Positions 42,411-50,631 of a stretch of DNA of 53,742 nt are shown here, piece after piece (the stretch's first letter is position 1; each line of letters starts with the position of its first letter). Origin of the DNA: JACKAL01 sp964400355 (GTDB taxonomy: Bacteria; Bdellovibrionota; Bdellovibrionia; Bdellovibrionales; JAGQZY01); NCBI GenBank assembly GCA_964400355.1, contig CAYNTO010000022.1:1-53742 (forward strand), read 5' to 3'. The position numbers and the translations under genes are program-made. The notes beneath the pieces were generated by a model. That model searched no databases and was not told the origin of the DNA. It saw nothing but the letters and a program-made list of their open reading frames with translations.

Positions 42411-43409
42411 TTACAAGTTCCAGCGCGTGCGAATGGCGGAGAGTTTGTCGGAGTTGATAGCCAGCTGATCGTGAACATTTCCAGGTGCTGTCTTAAACTC
42501 AAGATCCGAAGTAAACACCGAAGCGTCCAAAACATTGAACGCCAGAAACGGATCCACACCGAGCAGTTTGCAGCGCCCGAGAACCTTTAAAAACTCACCA
42601 ACGGTCAAGATTTCAATCGTCCACACTTCGGCAATGTTCCACGGATACACCTTGTTGTCGCTATCCACCTCGGCCACGTAGTGGAGCGCGGATTTAGAAT
42701 GGCTGGTATCGCGCCGGCTGAGAGTGACTAATGGTTCGTTCTCTTTCGTGGGATCATCGACCATTGCGAGCAGTTCGCGGACTTCGATCTCATCAAAGCG
42801 CTGCAGCCAAGGCACGAGGCCTAATGCTGATGGCAAATATTCCTCGAAAAAGTGAGTGTCGGTTTGCAGTTGGCCCACTCCAAAGCGCAGGCTTTTTGAA
42901 TCCGCATCCAGTTGTGCTTTGTGGGCGTAGCGGGCCTGATGGCTAAAAAAACTACCCGATACTGTATCGAGCACATCGTTGAGGGCATGGGGCTTATTTA
43001 CCTGAAGCGCTTGATTGATTTTATAGCGATGAGCCAGATAAACGATGTCTTTGTTTTCAGAATTGGAAATGGCATTAGCGAAAATATCCTGATCACCTGA
43101 AACCTCAAACACGTACCCAATACGTAAAAATGTTTCCAGGGCTGCGAGATTTCCGGTATCGATAGTGTTCACCACGATGCCCAACCGCAATTCTGGATCA
43201 GAAATGGATTTGAGCGCACGAAACGAATTCACCACGTCGCCAGCCTCGAGGTATTTCCCGAGTAGGGATTCCGGTGCCTCTTCCGTGGCCCAGTAGTGGC
43301 TGCCGATAGTTTCCTTAAGGAGCTTGCTTTCGATCTTGCGACGATTCAAGCGCTCCTCGGTGCGATTTTGATTTTTGGAACTGGATAAGTATTGATTTAA
43401 GTGCGCCAT
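42411..43409 (-). CDS. hypothetical cytosolic protein
   Basis: The 332-residue protein has no signal peptide or membrane helix. It is mostly helical in the first 200 residues, with no repeat or catalytic motif that I recognise. Its C-terminal half has regular strands (TSHSKSALHYVAEVDSDNKVYPWNIAEVWTIEILTV). AAGGA precedes ATG 43409; the frame extends 21 codons further. It converges on the gene at 41565 with 12 bases between. Confidence 0.55.
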   Translation of the reverse strand: MAHLNQYLSSSKNQNRTEERLNRRKIESKLLKETIGSHYWATEEAPESLLGKYLEAGDVVNSFRALKSISDPELRLGIVVNTIDTGNLAALETFLRIGYVFEVSGDQDIFANAISNSENKDIVYLAHRYKINQALQVNKPHALNDVLDTVSGSFFSHQARYAHKAQLDADSKSLRFGVGQLQTDTHFFEEYLPSALGLVPWLQRFDEIEVRELLAMVDDPTKENEPLVTLSRRDTSHSKSALHYVAEVDSDNKVYPWNIAEVWTIEILTVGEFLKVLGRCKLLGVDPFLAFNVLDASVFTSDLEFKTAPGNVHDQLAINSDKLSAIRTRWNL

Positions 43410-43510
43410 ACCATTCCTTGGTGTGTACCGGTTTTCAAGAGCGATTCTTTCACTTTTGTGAGCTATTGCCAAGGCACAATGTACAAGGGGAGCGGAGCTC
43501 CAACAGGTTG

Positions 43511-44245
43511 CTATTTGCGGGAGAGTGCAGAGACTTTGTCGTAAACGGGTGCACCGTAGAGGTATTGAATTCCTTCGATGTCACCAGCAGAGAGACCTAA
43601 AAACAGCGGATCATAACGGTGCCTGGAATACATCACAGACGCTTTCTTGGGCGCATGATCAAGGCCTAACGCGTGCCCAATCTCATGCACCAGTGTGGCG
43701 CCGATATCAAGCACGTCGGCGGAGACAAAGTTTTCATCTTGCCACGTTTCGGTACTATCAAAACAGATCGCCGCTTTATCCAGTCGTCGAAAATTCTCGC
43801 GCTCTAGAGGCTCGCCCACCTGAATGCCGGTAGACGCTTTCGATACCGAAGTGTTCGCAGAATTAGAACCAATAAGGATGTTCGCTTCGTCCGCGGTCGC
43901 AGCTTCGCGGAACTCAATGTTTGCATGTTGCGACCACACATCAAAAGCTCTTTCCACGATGTGACGAACACGCTGTTGGCTCAGACCGAGCGGATCAGTA
44001 ACGCCGGTAAACGCATCCATCTGTGGACAATTGTAACCATCAGCAAAAGCGCGCGGACCGGTGAGGAGTTTATAAGTAATAACTGTGCGGGGAGCCTGAA
44101 CGGGCCATTGAACATGGCTCTTGGATTGCGGAAGACTGATGAGTTTGTACGAATGTGGAGATTGAGCTAGAGCAGAAGTAGCGCTCACAAACATGAGTAC
44201 AAAAGCGACTGTGCGAGCAGCAAAACTAATAAAATGAAATAGCAT
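43511..44245 (-). CDS. secreted matrixin-family zinc metalloprotease
   Basis: The 244-residue protein has a signal peptide (FVLMFVSATSALA). Its catalytic domain carries the extended zinc motif HEIGHALGLDH and the Met-turn KKASVMYS, which define matrixins (M10A). ANIEFREAATADEANILIG and similar strands precede it. It has no visible propeptide Cys-switch of the vertebrate type. A degradative or prey-related role is possible. AGGGGAA before ATG 44245 sets the start. Confidence 0.85.
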   Translation of the reverse strand: MLFHFISFAARTVAFVLMFVSATSALAQSPHSYKLISLPQSKSHVQWPVQAPRTVITYKLLTGPRAFADGYNCPQMDAFTGVTDPLGLSQQRVRHIVERAFDVWSQHANIEFREAATADEANILIGSNSANTSVSKASTGIQVGEPLERENFRRLDKAAICFDSTETWQDENFVSADVLDIGATLVHEIGHALGLDHAPKKASVMYSRHRYDPLFLGLSAGDIEGIQYLYGAPVYDKVSALSRK

Positions 44246-44435
44246 TTTTCCCCTAACCATAGACCCCGTAAACCCCAGCTGGATTATAACAGAGGGCTGC
44301 CTTTGCTTAGCCGCGTAAACGCCCTCGTGTGAAATATTTATAGGAATGTCAACGGATCAGGCATCAAATAGAGGTCTGCTGCGAGGAGGTGGTGGGCCAC
44401 AACGAATATATTGCGACCCTCAACGAATACAGAGA

Positions 44436-44768
44436 CTATTCTTTAATCGTCGTTCCAGCCGGAGCGGTGATGATGCATTTCGCGTTGTCTTGGATAACCC
44501 AGTCCACATCACCGTCTGCAGTATCTACGCGGTAGAAGCTGGCGCTACATTTGGCAAAATCATTTTGCTTCGTGCGAAATTGATCAAAATTGGAAGACAA
44601 TGGATCTAAGGTTTCCGAGGCATCGAGGCTATTGTACAAATCCTTGGCGGCAACTCCACCGATCAGCATATTCCCGGTTTCCACAACCCAATCCGCCGTT
44701 CCAGCTTTTTCGGCGGCAAATGTGTTGGTTGAGAAAAGTACGGCCATTACTAAAATAAATGTTTTCAT
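44436..44768 (-). CDS. secreted small hypothetical protein
   Basis: The 110-residue protein has a signal peptide (FILVMAVLFSTNTFA) and two Cys (FAKCSAS and AKCIIT) probably forming a disulphide. No family is recognised. AGGAG lies before the ATG. It is separated from the matrixin gene by about 190 bases in which I see no other gene. Confidence 0.55.
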   Translation of the reverse strand: MKTFILVMAVLFSTNTFAAEKAGTADWVVETGNMLIGGVAAKDLYNSLDASETLDPLSSNFDQFRTKQNDFAKCSASFYRVDTADGDVDWVIQDNAKCIITAPAGTTIKE

Positions 44769-45012
44769 CTATAGCTCCTGTAGAAGTGTTGGTGCCTCCT
44801 AGATAACACGTGAGCAGCAAAGTTTTTGTAAAATCAGTTTTGCACTGTAAACTCTACTCTCGTGAATAAATAGGGTTCACAAATGATATCCTGCCGCGAG
44901 AGTTCGTCAGAGCGAATCTAGGGCTTATCCAGGTGGAATTGTTAACAAACATATACAAAACTGAGGCGATTCATTCATCAATTTTGCGGGCTGAGGTCTT
45001 ATTATAGGTTCT

Positions 45013-45034
45013 GTGAGCATAGACTCACGCTCAC
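45013..45034 (+). promoter_or_regulatory. hairpin just before a ribosome site
   Basis: GTGAGC (45013-45018) can pair with GCTCAC (45029-45034), or its first five bases with CTCAC (45024-45028). Both are directly upstream of AAGGAG (45035-45040). The two alternative pairings could affect ribosome access to the small gene at 45048. The pairing is short, so this is suggestive only. The rest of the 44769-45012 spacer is AT-rich and I see nothing else in it. Confidence 0.3.
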
Positions 45035-45047
45035 AAGGAGATATGAA

Positions 45048-45263
45048 ATGCTAAATCTATTTAAAAACTGGCTCAAAAACTCCAACGCCGCTTCCCACAA
45101 ATCCTACTGCAACTTCCGCAGCTTTTTGGGTTTCCCGTGTTCCACAAAAGAACAACTGCGCTTCGCTAGAAAAAGCGACGTCCACGGCAATTACGACATC
45201 GACGGCATGTCCTACGATGGCGATTCATTATTCGCTGGCGGCAGGATGGAAGAGTTAAAATAG
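45048..45263 (+). CDS. small basic hypothetical protein
   Basis: The 71-residue product begins with an amphipathic basic helix (LFKNWLKNSN), has two Cys and ends in an Asp/Gly-rich segment (DIDGMSYDGDSLFAGG). AAGGAG lies 8 bases before the ATG. It stops 4 bases from the stop of the K+ channel gene on the other strand. No family is recognised. Confidence 0.5.
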   Translation: MLNLFKNWLKNSNAASHKSYCNFRSFLGFPCSTKEQLRFARKSDVHGNYDIDGMSYDGDSLFAGGRMEELK

Positions 45264-45267
45264 TGTC

Positions 45268-46074
45268 CTAAAGCGCACTGCCACAAAATTTGCAAAATTT
45301 TGCGGCCCAATCGTGGCCGCGCATCTTGCAACTGGGACACTCTTTAGAAATAGGATCGCGATTGGCATTGGCAATCTCAGCGGACACAATGCCGGTGGGA
45401 ACAGCAATGATCGCATAACCCATGATCATCAGCAAAGAGGCGAGGAATTGGCCGAGAGGGGATTTGGGTGAGACGTCGCCATAGCCGACAGTGGTCATTG
45501 TCACGATGGCCCAGTAGACACCGGTTGGAATGCTGGTAAAGCCGCTGGTTGCGCCCTCGATGTAGTACATGAGTGCGCCCATTGTAACGACTGTGGCAAT
45601 CACCACGGTTAAAAACACGGTAATTTTAGCGCGACTGGCCTTGAGAGCAACGCTCAGGATATCGGCCTCTCTCACGTAGTGGACCAGTTTATAGACTCTG
45701 AAGATACGTACAAGACGGAAGATACGCACCACTTGTAGAGATTGCGCGCCAAAGAAAAACAAACTCACATACGTTGGAAGAATCGATAATAGATCGACCA
45801 GTCCGAAAAAACTGCGCGAGTATGTTATGGGTGAGGGAGCCGCAAACAGGCGCGCCGCATATTCAAGAGTAAAGAGAATAGTAAAAAACCATTCGGCAAC
45901 ATAAAGCTCATGAGCAGCGACCGCGCGTATACTGGGAACGCTCTCGAGCATGACAGTGATCACACTCAGAATGATCGCAAAAATCAAAGCAGTATCAAAC
46001 GCTTTCCCCGCCGGCGTGTCCGCCTCAAATATAATAATGTACAACCGCTGGCGCAGAGATAATTTTTGACTCAT
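45268..46074 (-). CDS. voltage-gated K+ channel with C-terminal zinc ribbon
   Basis: The 268-residue protein has six hydrophobic segments. S4 carries Arg at every third position (VRIFRLVRIFRVYK), and the pore loop has the K+ selectivity filter TTVGYGD. It is a KvAP-like channel. An unusual extension of about 35 residues holds two CxxC pairs (CPSC and CKFC) that probably bind zinc. No ribosome site was seen before ATG 46074. Confidence 0.9.
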   Translation of the reverse strand: MSQKLSLRQRLYIIIFEADTPAGKAFDTALIFAIILSVITVMLESVPSIRAVAAHELYVAEWFFTILFTLEYAARLFAAPSPITYSRSFFGLVDLLSILPTYVSLFFFGAQSLQVVRIFRLVRIFRVYKLVHYVREADILSVALKASRAKITVFLTVVIATVVTMGALMYYIEGATSGFTSIPTGVYWAIVTMTTVGYGDVSPKSPLGQFLASLLMIMGYAIIAVPTGIVSAEIANANRDPISKECPSCKMRGHDWAAKFCKFCGSAL

Positions 46075-46209
46075 GGAGATGTTGTAGTACGGGTAGGGGC
46101 AAAATCCAATGTTTACTGCATCGTGAATTTGGAAAATTACTGCAGTTTTCGCTAAAAGAACAACTCCGCGACTGTAGTGGGTGAGTGCAAAAGGTAATCC
46201 ACTGGAAAG

Positions 46210-47052
46210 CTAGGCTGCCTTTTTCTTACCGTATTTTTCTACGAACTTGGAGTAGTCTCTGTGATTTTTCATGTGATTATGGCTTGGCTGATTGGCATGA
46301 CAATCCATACACAAAACAGCTAAATTGGATGGCGAGTTGTCAGACCGAATATGATTCTTATGGTGCACGTGTAGATATTTCCTATCTTTACTCAAGTCTA
46401 GTTTGCAACTTTGGCATATCCAGTGACAGTTCCATCTCACCTCAGTACTTATCTTTTTCCAATCATCAGAGTATTTGTCGTAGGAAGCAGTTTCATCAGT
46501 GTAGGTCGGGACGTCGTAAAATCCTTTGTCGTAAATTTTGAAGAATTCAGGAATCGTAAAATTGTTCACTATTTCATTCTGTCTTGACCGCTGACTATTG
46601 CAAAATTTTTGGTAATCCAGGTGTGATAAGCAGTTTCTGCAAATCTGCAGAGCTGCCTCCCTTTTAGATTCGGATATATTTATGGTAAATTTTCCGGTAG
46701 CTTTTTGTGAAACCACATAACGCTCAAAGGCGCCTCGCTCTCGCATGGACTGCAGTGTTTTACAATCGGCAACGTGGAATCTGGGCAGTGACTCCTTTTG
46801 CCATCCGTCCGATCTAACGCTGTAAATGTGCAGGACGACCTTCTGGCCTTTCCAGTTGAGCGTTCCGTCCAGATCCACCCGAATATCTTCTAGCTTTGCC
46901 TCTGCTCCAACAGTGTGTAGGAGCTCCCAATCGTCAGGAGATAGCTCGCTCCAGACATTCTTGGTTGTAAAGTCGGCTTTATGGTCCTCGGGCAACCCAA
47001 TCCTTGTTTTTAAACGTTTAAGTTTCCCTAAGATACTTAAATTAAATTTCAT
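46210..47052 (-). CDS. zorE: Zorya type II effector: HNH endonuclease
   Basis: The 280-residue protein carries a C-terminal HNH nuclease domain with paired CxxC zinc sites (CQSC and CMDC) and the catalytic run VHHKNHIRSDNSPSNLAVLC. The 150-residue N-terminal region is not recognised and may bind the ZorAB motor or DNA. It starts 11 bases inside the zorB gene, after GAGGAA. In type II Zorya systems ZorE is the nuclease that nicks or degrades invading phage DNA after ZorAB is triggered. The gene order zorA-zorB-zorE and the sizes match that type. Confidence 0.85.
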   Translation of the reverse strand: MKFNLSILGKLKRLKTRIGLPEDHKADFTTKNVWSELSPDDWELLHTVGAEAKLEDIRVDLDGTLNWKGQKVVLHIYSVRSDGWQKESLPRFHVADCKTLQSMRERGAFERYVVSQKATGKFTINISESKREAALQICRNCLSHLDYQKFCNSQRSRQNEIVNNFTIPEFFKIYDKGFYDVPTYTDETASYDKYSDDWKKISTEVRWNCHWICQSCKLDLSKDRKYLHVHHKNHIRSDNSPSNLAVLCMDCHANQPSHNHMKNHRDYSKFVEKYGKKKAA

Positions 47053-47716
47053 TTTTTTGAATTTCCTCTAAGACTTGATCCGCTTTTAATCGGACTCGAA
47101 ATTCAACCCTCTTCGATTTTTCAAAGTTCTCCATGCCGGCCTTATCTACTATGGCCTTGCTAAACGAGAGCCCGTTGGCAGTTAAGTTGGTCCTTAGCCA
47201 TCCAGCGAGTTCTTCCTCGGCCGAAATCTCCGTCAAGGCAATGAGGAGAACATTCTTCGCGCGTTCCTGAGATAGCGCTAGGTTGAGCGCGTACCGATCT
47301 TCCAGCGGTTGGTCGCCATTGATTCCTTGAGAAGAGGTGTGGCCTTCAATTCGAACCTCCTCTATGGTGTCTCGAAATTTAGCTTTATGCAGTAACCGAG
47401 AGTACCGTGGAAAAAATTCTGATATAACTTTTCTGAACTCCAGTTTTGGCTCGGCTTTACCTGTCTCAAACAATGTGTCTAAAGATTTAAAGCGGATTGT
47501 TAGTGAGTCTTTGTCAATTTCTGCATTCCAGCTTTCGAGATCGGCCTTAAACTCGGTCTGCATTTCCTTAAAGATATCGCCTTTGAGATCTAAATACCCC
47601 TTGGTCTTCTCTTGAGTTTTGCTCATAAAAGCGACGGAAATAAACAGAAATATGGCCATCAGGCCTGCCATCATGTCTGCAATTGGTATCCAGTGTGAGT
47701 TGTCCTCTTGTTTCAT
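47042..47716 (-). CDS. zorB: Zorya ZorB (MotB/OmpA-type motor subunit)
   Basis: The 224-residue protein has one N-terminal membrane helix with the proton-binding Asp (WIPIADMMAGLMAIFLFIS). It then has a periplasmic OmpA/MotB peptidoglycan-binding domain (VRIEGHTSSQG, then LNLALSQERAKNVLLI). ZorB anchors the complex to the cell wall while ZorA forms the stator around it. It begins 5 bases after the zorA stop and overlaps zorE by 11 bases, so the genes are translated together. Confidence 0.85.
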   Translation of the reverse strand: MKQEDNSHWIPIADMMAGLMAIFLFISVAFMSKTQEKTKGYLDLKGDIFKEMQTEFKADLESWNAEIDKDSLTIRFKSLDTLFETGKAEPKLEFRKVISEFFPRYSRLLHKAKFRDTIEEVRIEGHTSSQGINGDQPLEDRYALNLALSQERAKNVLLIALTEISAEEELAGWLRTNLTANGLSFSKAIVDKAGMENFEKSKRVEFRVRLKADQVLEEIQKNEI

Positions 47717-47721
47717 TTGGA

Positions 47722-48987
47722 CTATCCCGCGCGTGAAATTTCAACGAGTTTAGTTAATTTTTCCGTCAATGGTCCATAGTCGCTCACAAACTTTTCTGAA
47801 AGTGATGCCAAACTATTCCCTAGGCTCTCCAGGGCTTTGCTTAATTCTTCCTCAAGCCCCTTATCAATCGCTGTGAGTTGCTTCTTAATGATCTCGGTTT
47901 GATCTTTACTTAGCTGCTCTACCTGTGAACTCACAAGTCTACAGTTGTCGACAATTGATTTTTCCAAGAGTGATCTGCTGGTGGTCGCCATTTCAATATA
48001 TTTTCTGTTGGCCTTTTCCATCTCTGATATTTGTAGATCGTAAGTATTCTTTAAGCCTTGATTGAACCGGCTGAGACCAGTATCCGCAGTAACGATAATT
48101 TGGTCGATGTTAGCCTTAAAATCCGGAAGGATCTGTTTCATCTGCATGGAGAACTCATGTAGAGTTTTGACGGTCTCCTTAGTGTGATTACTATCATCCC
48201 GAAGGGTGAGAAGAGCAGGTTCTAAATGAGCGCAGATATTTTGAACCAGTTCGAGTTGCTTTATTGTAGAGCTCATCGAATGAGATGTATTCGTTAGTGT
48301 TTCATTGGTGCGATTTAAAATATGAGAATTGCTATCCATTACTTGTAGTATTTTATTCATTTCATTTTTATTATTTTCCTGCCAGTTCAGTAAATTTCCA
48401 ACCGCCTGATTGAGTTGTTTAAAATTGTCTCCAAATTGTTCATTAATTTTTGTATTAAAGTCTTTAATGACCTCGCTCAACGCTTTAATGAAAGCTTCAG
48501 AATTCTGTTCTGCCATCTTTTGAGAAAAATTTGAGAAATCAGAACGAAGGAGGGTGAGGCTATCATTCTGTTGCTTCATGTTAACATTGATGTTGGTTCC
48601 CAGACTATTTATTGAGTTAACCACATCATCTAAATTTGATCCTGTTGCGACAGTTTTATTCTTTTTATTTAGGAATTCGAGAGAAAACTTTAGTCCAAGC
48701 GATAGGCCGACTCCCCACAGCGATACTAGAAATTTTGTTTTTAATCCTTCGAGTAAAGCGGGAATGCTTCCTTCTATGTTGCCCGAGTCAAAGTCCTTTA
48801 ACGACAAATAGAGGCCAAAAAAGGTACCGACAATTCCGATCATGGTCAGGTAGGCTGGAACTGCGTGCGGCTTTTGGCTCGATGGGTTCGTAAGTTTTTC
48901 GAGATTAGCCTTACCGAAGAGAAAGAGCATGAACGCAATAAATGCTATATTTGGAAACTGAAATGAGTCCGAGAAGAATGAAGTCAT
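47722..48987 (-). CDS. zorA: Zorya ZorA (MotA/ExbB-type motor subunit)
   Basis: The 421-residue protein has an N-terminal proton-channel domain of the MotA/TolQ/ExbB type. It shows helices near residues 10-24 and 44-60, the segment LTMIGIVGTFFGLYLSLKDF, and LLEGLKTKFLVSLWGVGLSLGLKF. A long coiled-coil tail follows (about residues 140-420) that should project into the cytoplasm. AAGGGG before ATG 48987 sets the start; an in-frame ATG 33 bases upstream (49020) has no such site. The tail length is that of the shorter ZorA of type II systems. Confidence 0.85.
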   Translation of the reverse strand: MTSFFSDSFQFPNIAFIAFMLFLFGKANLEKLTNPSSQKPHAVPAYLTMIGIVGTFFGLYLSLKDFDSGNIEGSIPALLEGLKTKFLVSLWGVGLSLGLKFSLEFLNKKNKTVATGSNLDDVVNSINSLGTNINVNMKQQNDSLTLLRSDFSNFSQKMAEQNSEAFIKALSEVIKDFNTKINEQFGDNFKQLNQAVGNLLNWQENNKNEMNKILQVMDSNSHILNRTNETLTNTSHSMSSTIKQLELVQNICAHLEPALLTLRDDSNHTKETVKTLHEFSMQMKQILPDFKANIDQIIVTADTGLSRFNQGLKNTYDLQISEMEKANRKYIEMATTSRSLLEKSIVDNCRLVSSQVEQLSKDQTEIIKKQLTAIDKGLEEELSKALESLGNSLASLSEKFVSDYGPLTEKLTKLVEISRAG

Positions 48988-49061
48988 GTTGCCCCTTGAT
49001 CGCTTAGTTATTCTTGTCAATCGGCACTATCGAGCGAGACTATTAGCATATAAATCAATTT

Positions 49062-49091
49062 AGTATATTAAATTAAAGTTATTTGTCTCAA
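49062..49091 (-). promoter_or_regulatory. candidate promoter of the Zorya operon
   Basis: On the minus strand TTGAGA (49086-49091) and TATACT (49062-49067) are 18 bases apart, about 75 bases before the zorA ATG in an AT-rich region. The rest of the 49000-49255 spacer holds no gene that I can see. Confidence 0.5.
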
Positions 49092-49255
49092 TGAGGGATA
49101 AGTTAAGACTTTATCTGTCTCTTTGTCCGTATGGTAGAATCAAACGCTTGGAATTAGCTGTTTGCGAAAAATTCCGGGCGCACGAAAGGCTGGTCTTTTC
49201 TTTGTGCAGTACTGCTTATCTAATTTAGCGAGTGCAGCTGAGGACATTTGCACAA

Positions 49256-49378
49256 TTAATTACTCTTTTTTTTCGGCTCCGCTTTTGGCTTGTCTTGAGG
49301 CGTTTGCTGCGGTTTGATTTTTCCGCTGTCACCTAGACTATCGTAAACCGGTTTTCTATTTTTATCAGAAGTACTCAT
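49256..49378 (-). CDS. 40-residue Lys/Pro-rich small protein (module gene 3)
   Basis: The small gene starts at ATG 49378, overlapping the preceding stop by 4 bp (ATGA), and ends at TAA 49256-49258. The product is hydrophilic and rich in Lys and Pro. It carries DSLGDSGKIKP followed by DKPKAEPKKK. The pattern SLG-x4-[VI]-K-P then KPK also appears in the product of the upstream gene, so the two are probably paralogous peptides. No known family was recognised. Confidence 0.5.
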   Translation of the reverse strand: MSTSDKNRKPVYDSLGDSGKIKPQQTPQDKPKAEPKKKSN

Positions 49379-49533
49379 TTTTGGTCCTTTTTATACGTCG
49401 TTTTTATCTTTGGTTCTTTACCTTGAGATTTAGGCTTTGGATTAGGCGGCTTCACGTTTGAGGCACTTCCGAGACTCTTTTTTACAATGGTCGTCTTTAT
49501 TGAGAGACTCTTTCTTTCCGTATTTTTTCTCAT
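49375..49533 (-). CDS. 52-residue Lys/Pro-rich small protein (module gene 2)
   Basis: The gene starts at ATG 49533 inside the stop of the membrane protein (ATGA overlap) and ends in TGA 49375-49377, overlapping the next gene the same way. The product is strongly basic and shows KKSLGSASNVKPPNPKPK, which aligns with the motif of the downstream 40-residue protein. No signal peptide or membrane helix is present. Its position suggests a partner, regulator or antitoxin-like peptide for the membrane protein, but this is inference. Confidence 0.5.
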   Translation of the reverse strand: MRKNTERKSLSIKTTIVKKSLGSASNVKPPNPKPKSQGKEPKIKTTYKKDQK

Positions 49534-49916
49534 ACAATGTTCACCTTGATGAAACTTAAAGCTATCACTGATAGAACTCCCGTAAGAAAACTTGCGTCGG
49601 CTATCTTATCCATTAGCAGAAGACCTCGATCGACTTTATTGGCTTCATCGTCATTTATCAATTCTTGCATGTAAGCTGCGTTGCCCTTAAATATCGCCAG
49701 AACAACACCAATCGTTATAAGAAAACTGGATAGTGAGATCATAAACAATATAAACTCAATTTTACTGAGGTCTAGTTTGGTAAAGGAAACAATAACGCCT
49801 ATGCCGGCAGAAGCAAACGTTAGAAGGCTTTTATCCTTCTCCATCAATGATGAGAAATATGCGTCAACCGCGGCTTGATGGAAGCACTGTCTTTTGAAAT
49901 CCACATTGTTGTCCAT
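49530..49916 (-). CDS. small membrane protein (module gene 1)
   Basis: The 128-residue protein has a soluble N-terminus of about 28 residues and two hydrophobic helices close together (LTFASAGIGVIVSFT and FILFMISLSSFLITIGVVLAIF). A charged loop (YMQELINDDEANKVDRG) and a third helix at the C-terminus (FLTGVLSVIALSFI) follow. The layout resembles the small membrane effectors found in several defence islands, but I cannot name a family. Its stop overlaps the next start. It lies upstream of the Zorya operon on the same strand, with about 240 bases between the module end and zorA. Confidence 0.6.
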   Translation of the reverse strand: MDNNVDFKRQCFHQAAVDAYFSSLMEKDKSLLTFASAGIGVIVSFTKLDLSKIEFILFMISLSSFLITIGVVLAIFKGNAAYMQELINDDEANKVDRGLLLMDKIADASFLTGVLSVIALSFIKVNIV

Positions 49917-50270
49917 TGTTGCCCCCCCGGCGTTCAGTGTCCCAATTTTAGCGTGGTTCTAAATGGTGCAGATGTAATCGATATATCCTGAGTAGTAAAG
50001 CATATTTTCGTGAGGATGTCGGATGTGGTCGATAATGCCCGATCAGTTTTGTTTGCGGGTTGAGTCGTTGGTTTAAGGCCGGCAATAGGTGCAGGGTGTT
50101 TACAGCTACCTGCCGCATACTGAACGATAGCCATGATCTACTATATTTGTTTAACTGTTGGACTATGTTTTTCGATGTCAGCACATATAAGGCTCGTTCG
50201 TCTTTGAAGCGCTTCGGCGTCGTCCTCCGTCGAATCCGAGCCCGCGAAAAGGCCTATCGCCGTCTGAGCA
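49917..50270. other. spacer with no gene
   Basis: Open frames here (for example 50060-50365 on the plus strand) lack ribosome sites and protein-like composition. The right part may hold further remains of the recombinase seen at 50271, with basic residue-rich frames, but no catalytic-domain motif can be read. Confidence 0.4.
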
Positions 50271-50498
50271 CCCACACATGGGGTTGCGCCCTTTGGCTAT
50301 TTATGCCTGCACGGAAAACTGTTGGAGGATCCATGAGAACAGGAAGTAGTTCGCCTCATCGTTGAGCTGCGGCAAGGAAGGAAGAATCTATCTGACAATG
50401 CAAAGTGCCTTAACGAGTATGAGGTCAAACCGCGAAAACCCAAAAAGTGGGATTATTCCACGATTTATTCTATTCTCGAACAATTTGATAAAGAATAG
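50271..50498 (+). pseudogene. relic of a large serine recombinase
   Basis: One frame reads HGVAPFGYLCLHGKLLEDP, an in-frame TGA (50334-50336), then EQEVVRLIVELRQG, and ends KPRKPKKWDYSTIYSIL before TAG 50496-50498. This is the order of the recombinase domain in large serine recombinases: PFGY, then a short dash, EQEVV..I, the helix, and RGxKPRxGKKWxxSTIxxIL. The N-terminal catalytic domain cannot be recognised upstream. It is evidence of an older mobile element at this site. Confidence 0.6.
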
Positions 50499-50631
50499 AA
50501 CGATAAGGCAGTGCAAAACTGGTCGGTTATCTATTGAAAACCTGTGTTTCAAACAAGGCGCTTGCTCAAAGGAAATGCAAAAATTTTGAACTTACTAATT
50601 CAACTAAGCAATTGCTGAATTGATCTAAATC

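Noticed and set aside
46075..46209. possible left attachment site of the island
   Set aside because: Compared by eye with 51253-51427; only six-base matches were found, which is chance level.
50060..50365. 101-codon basic frame
   Set aside because: It lacks a ribosome site and overlaps the recombinase relic in another frame; the relic explains the coding-like character better.
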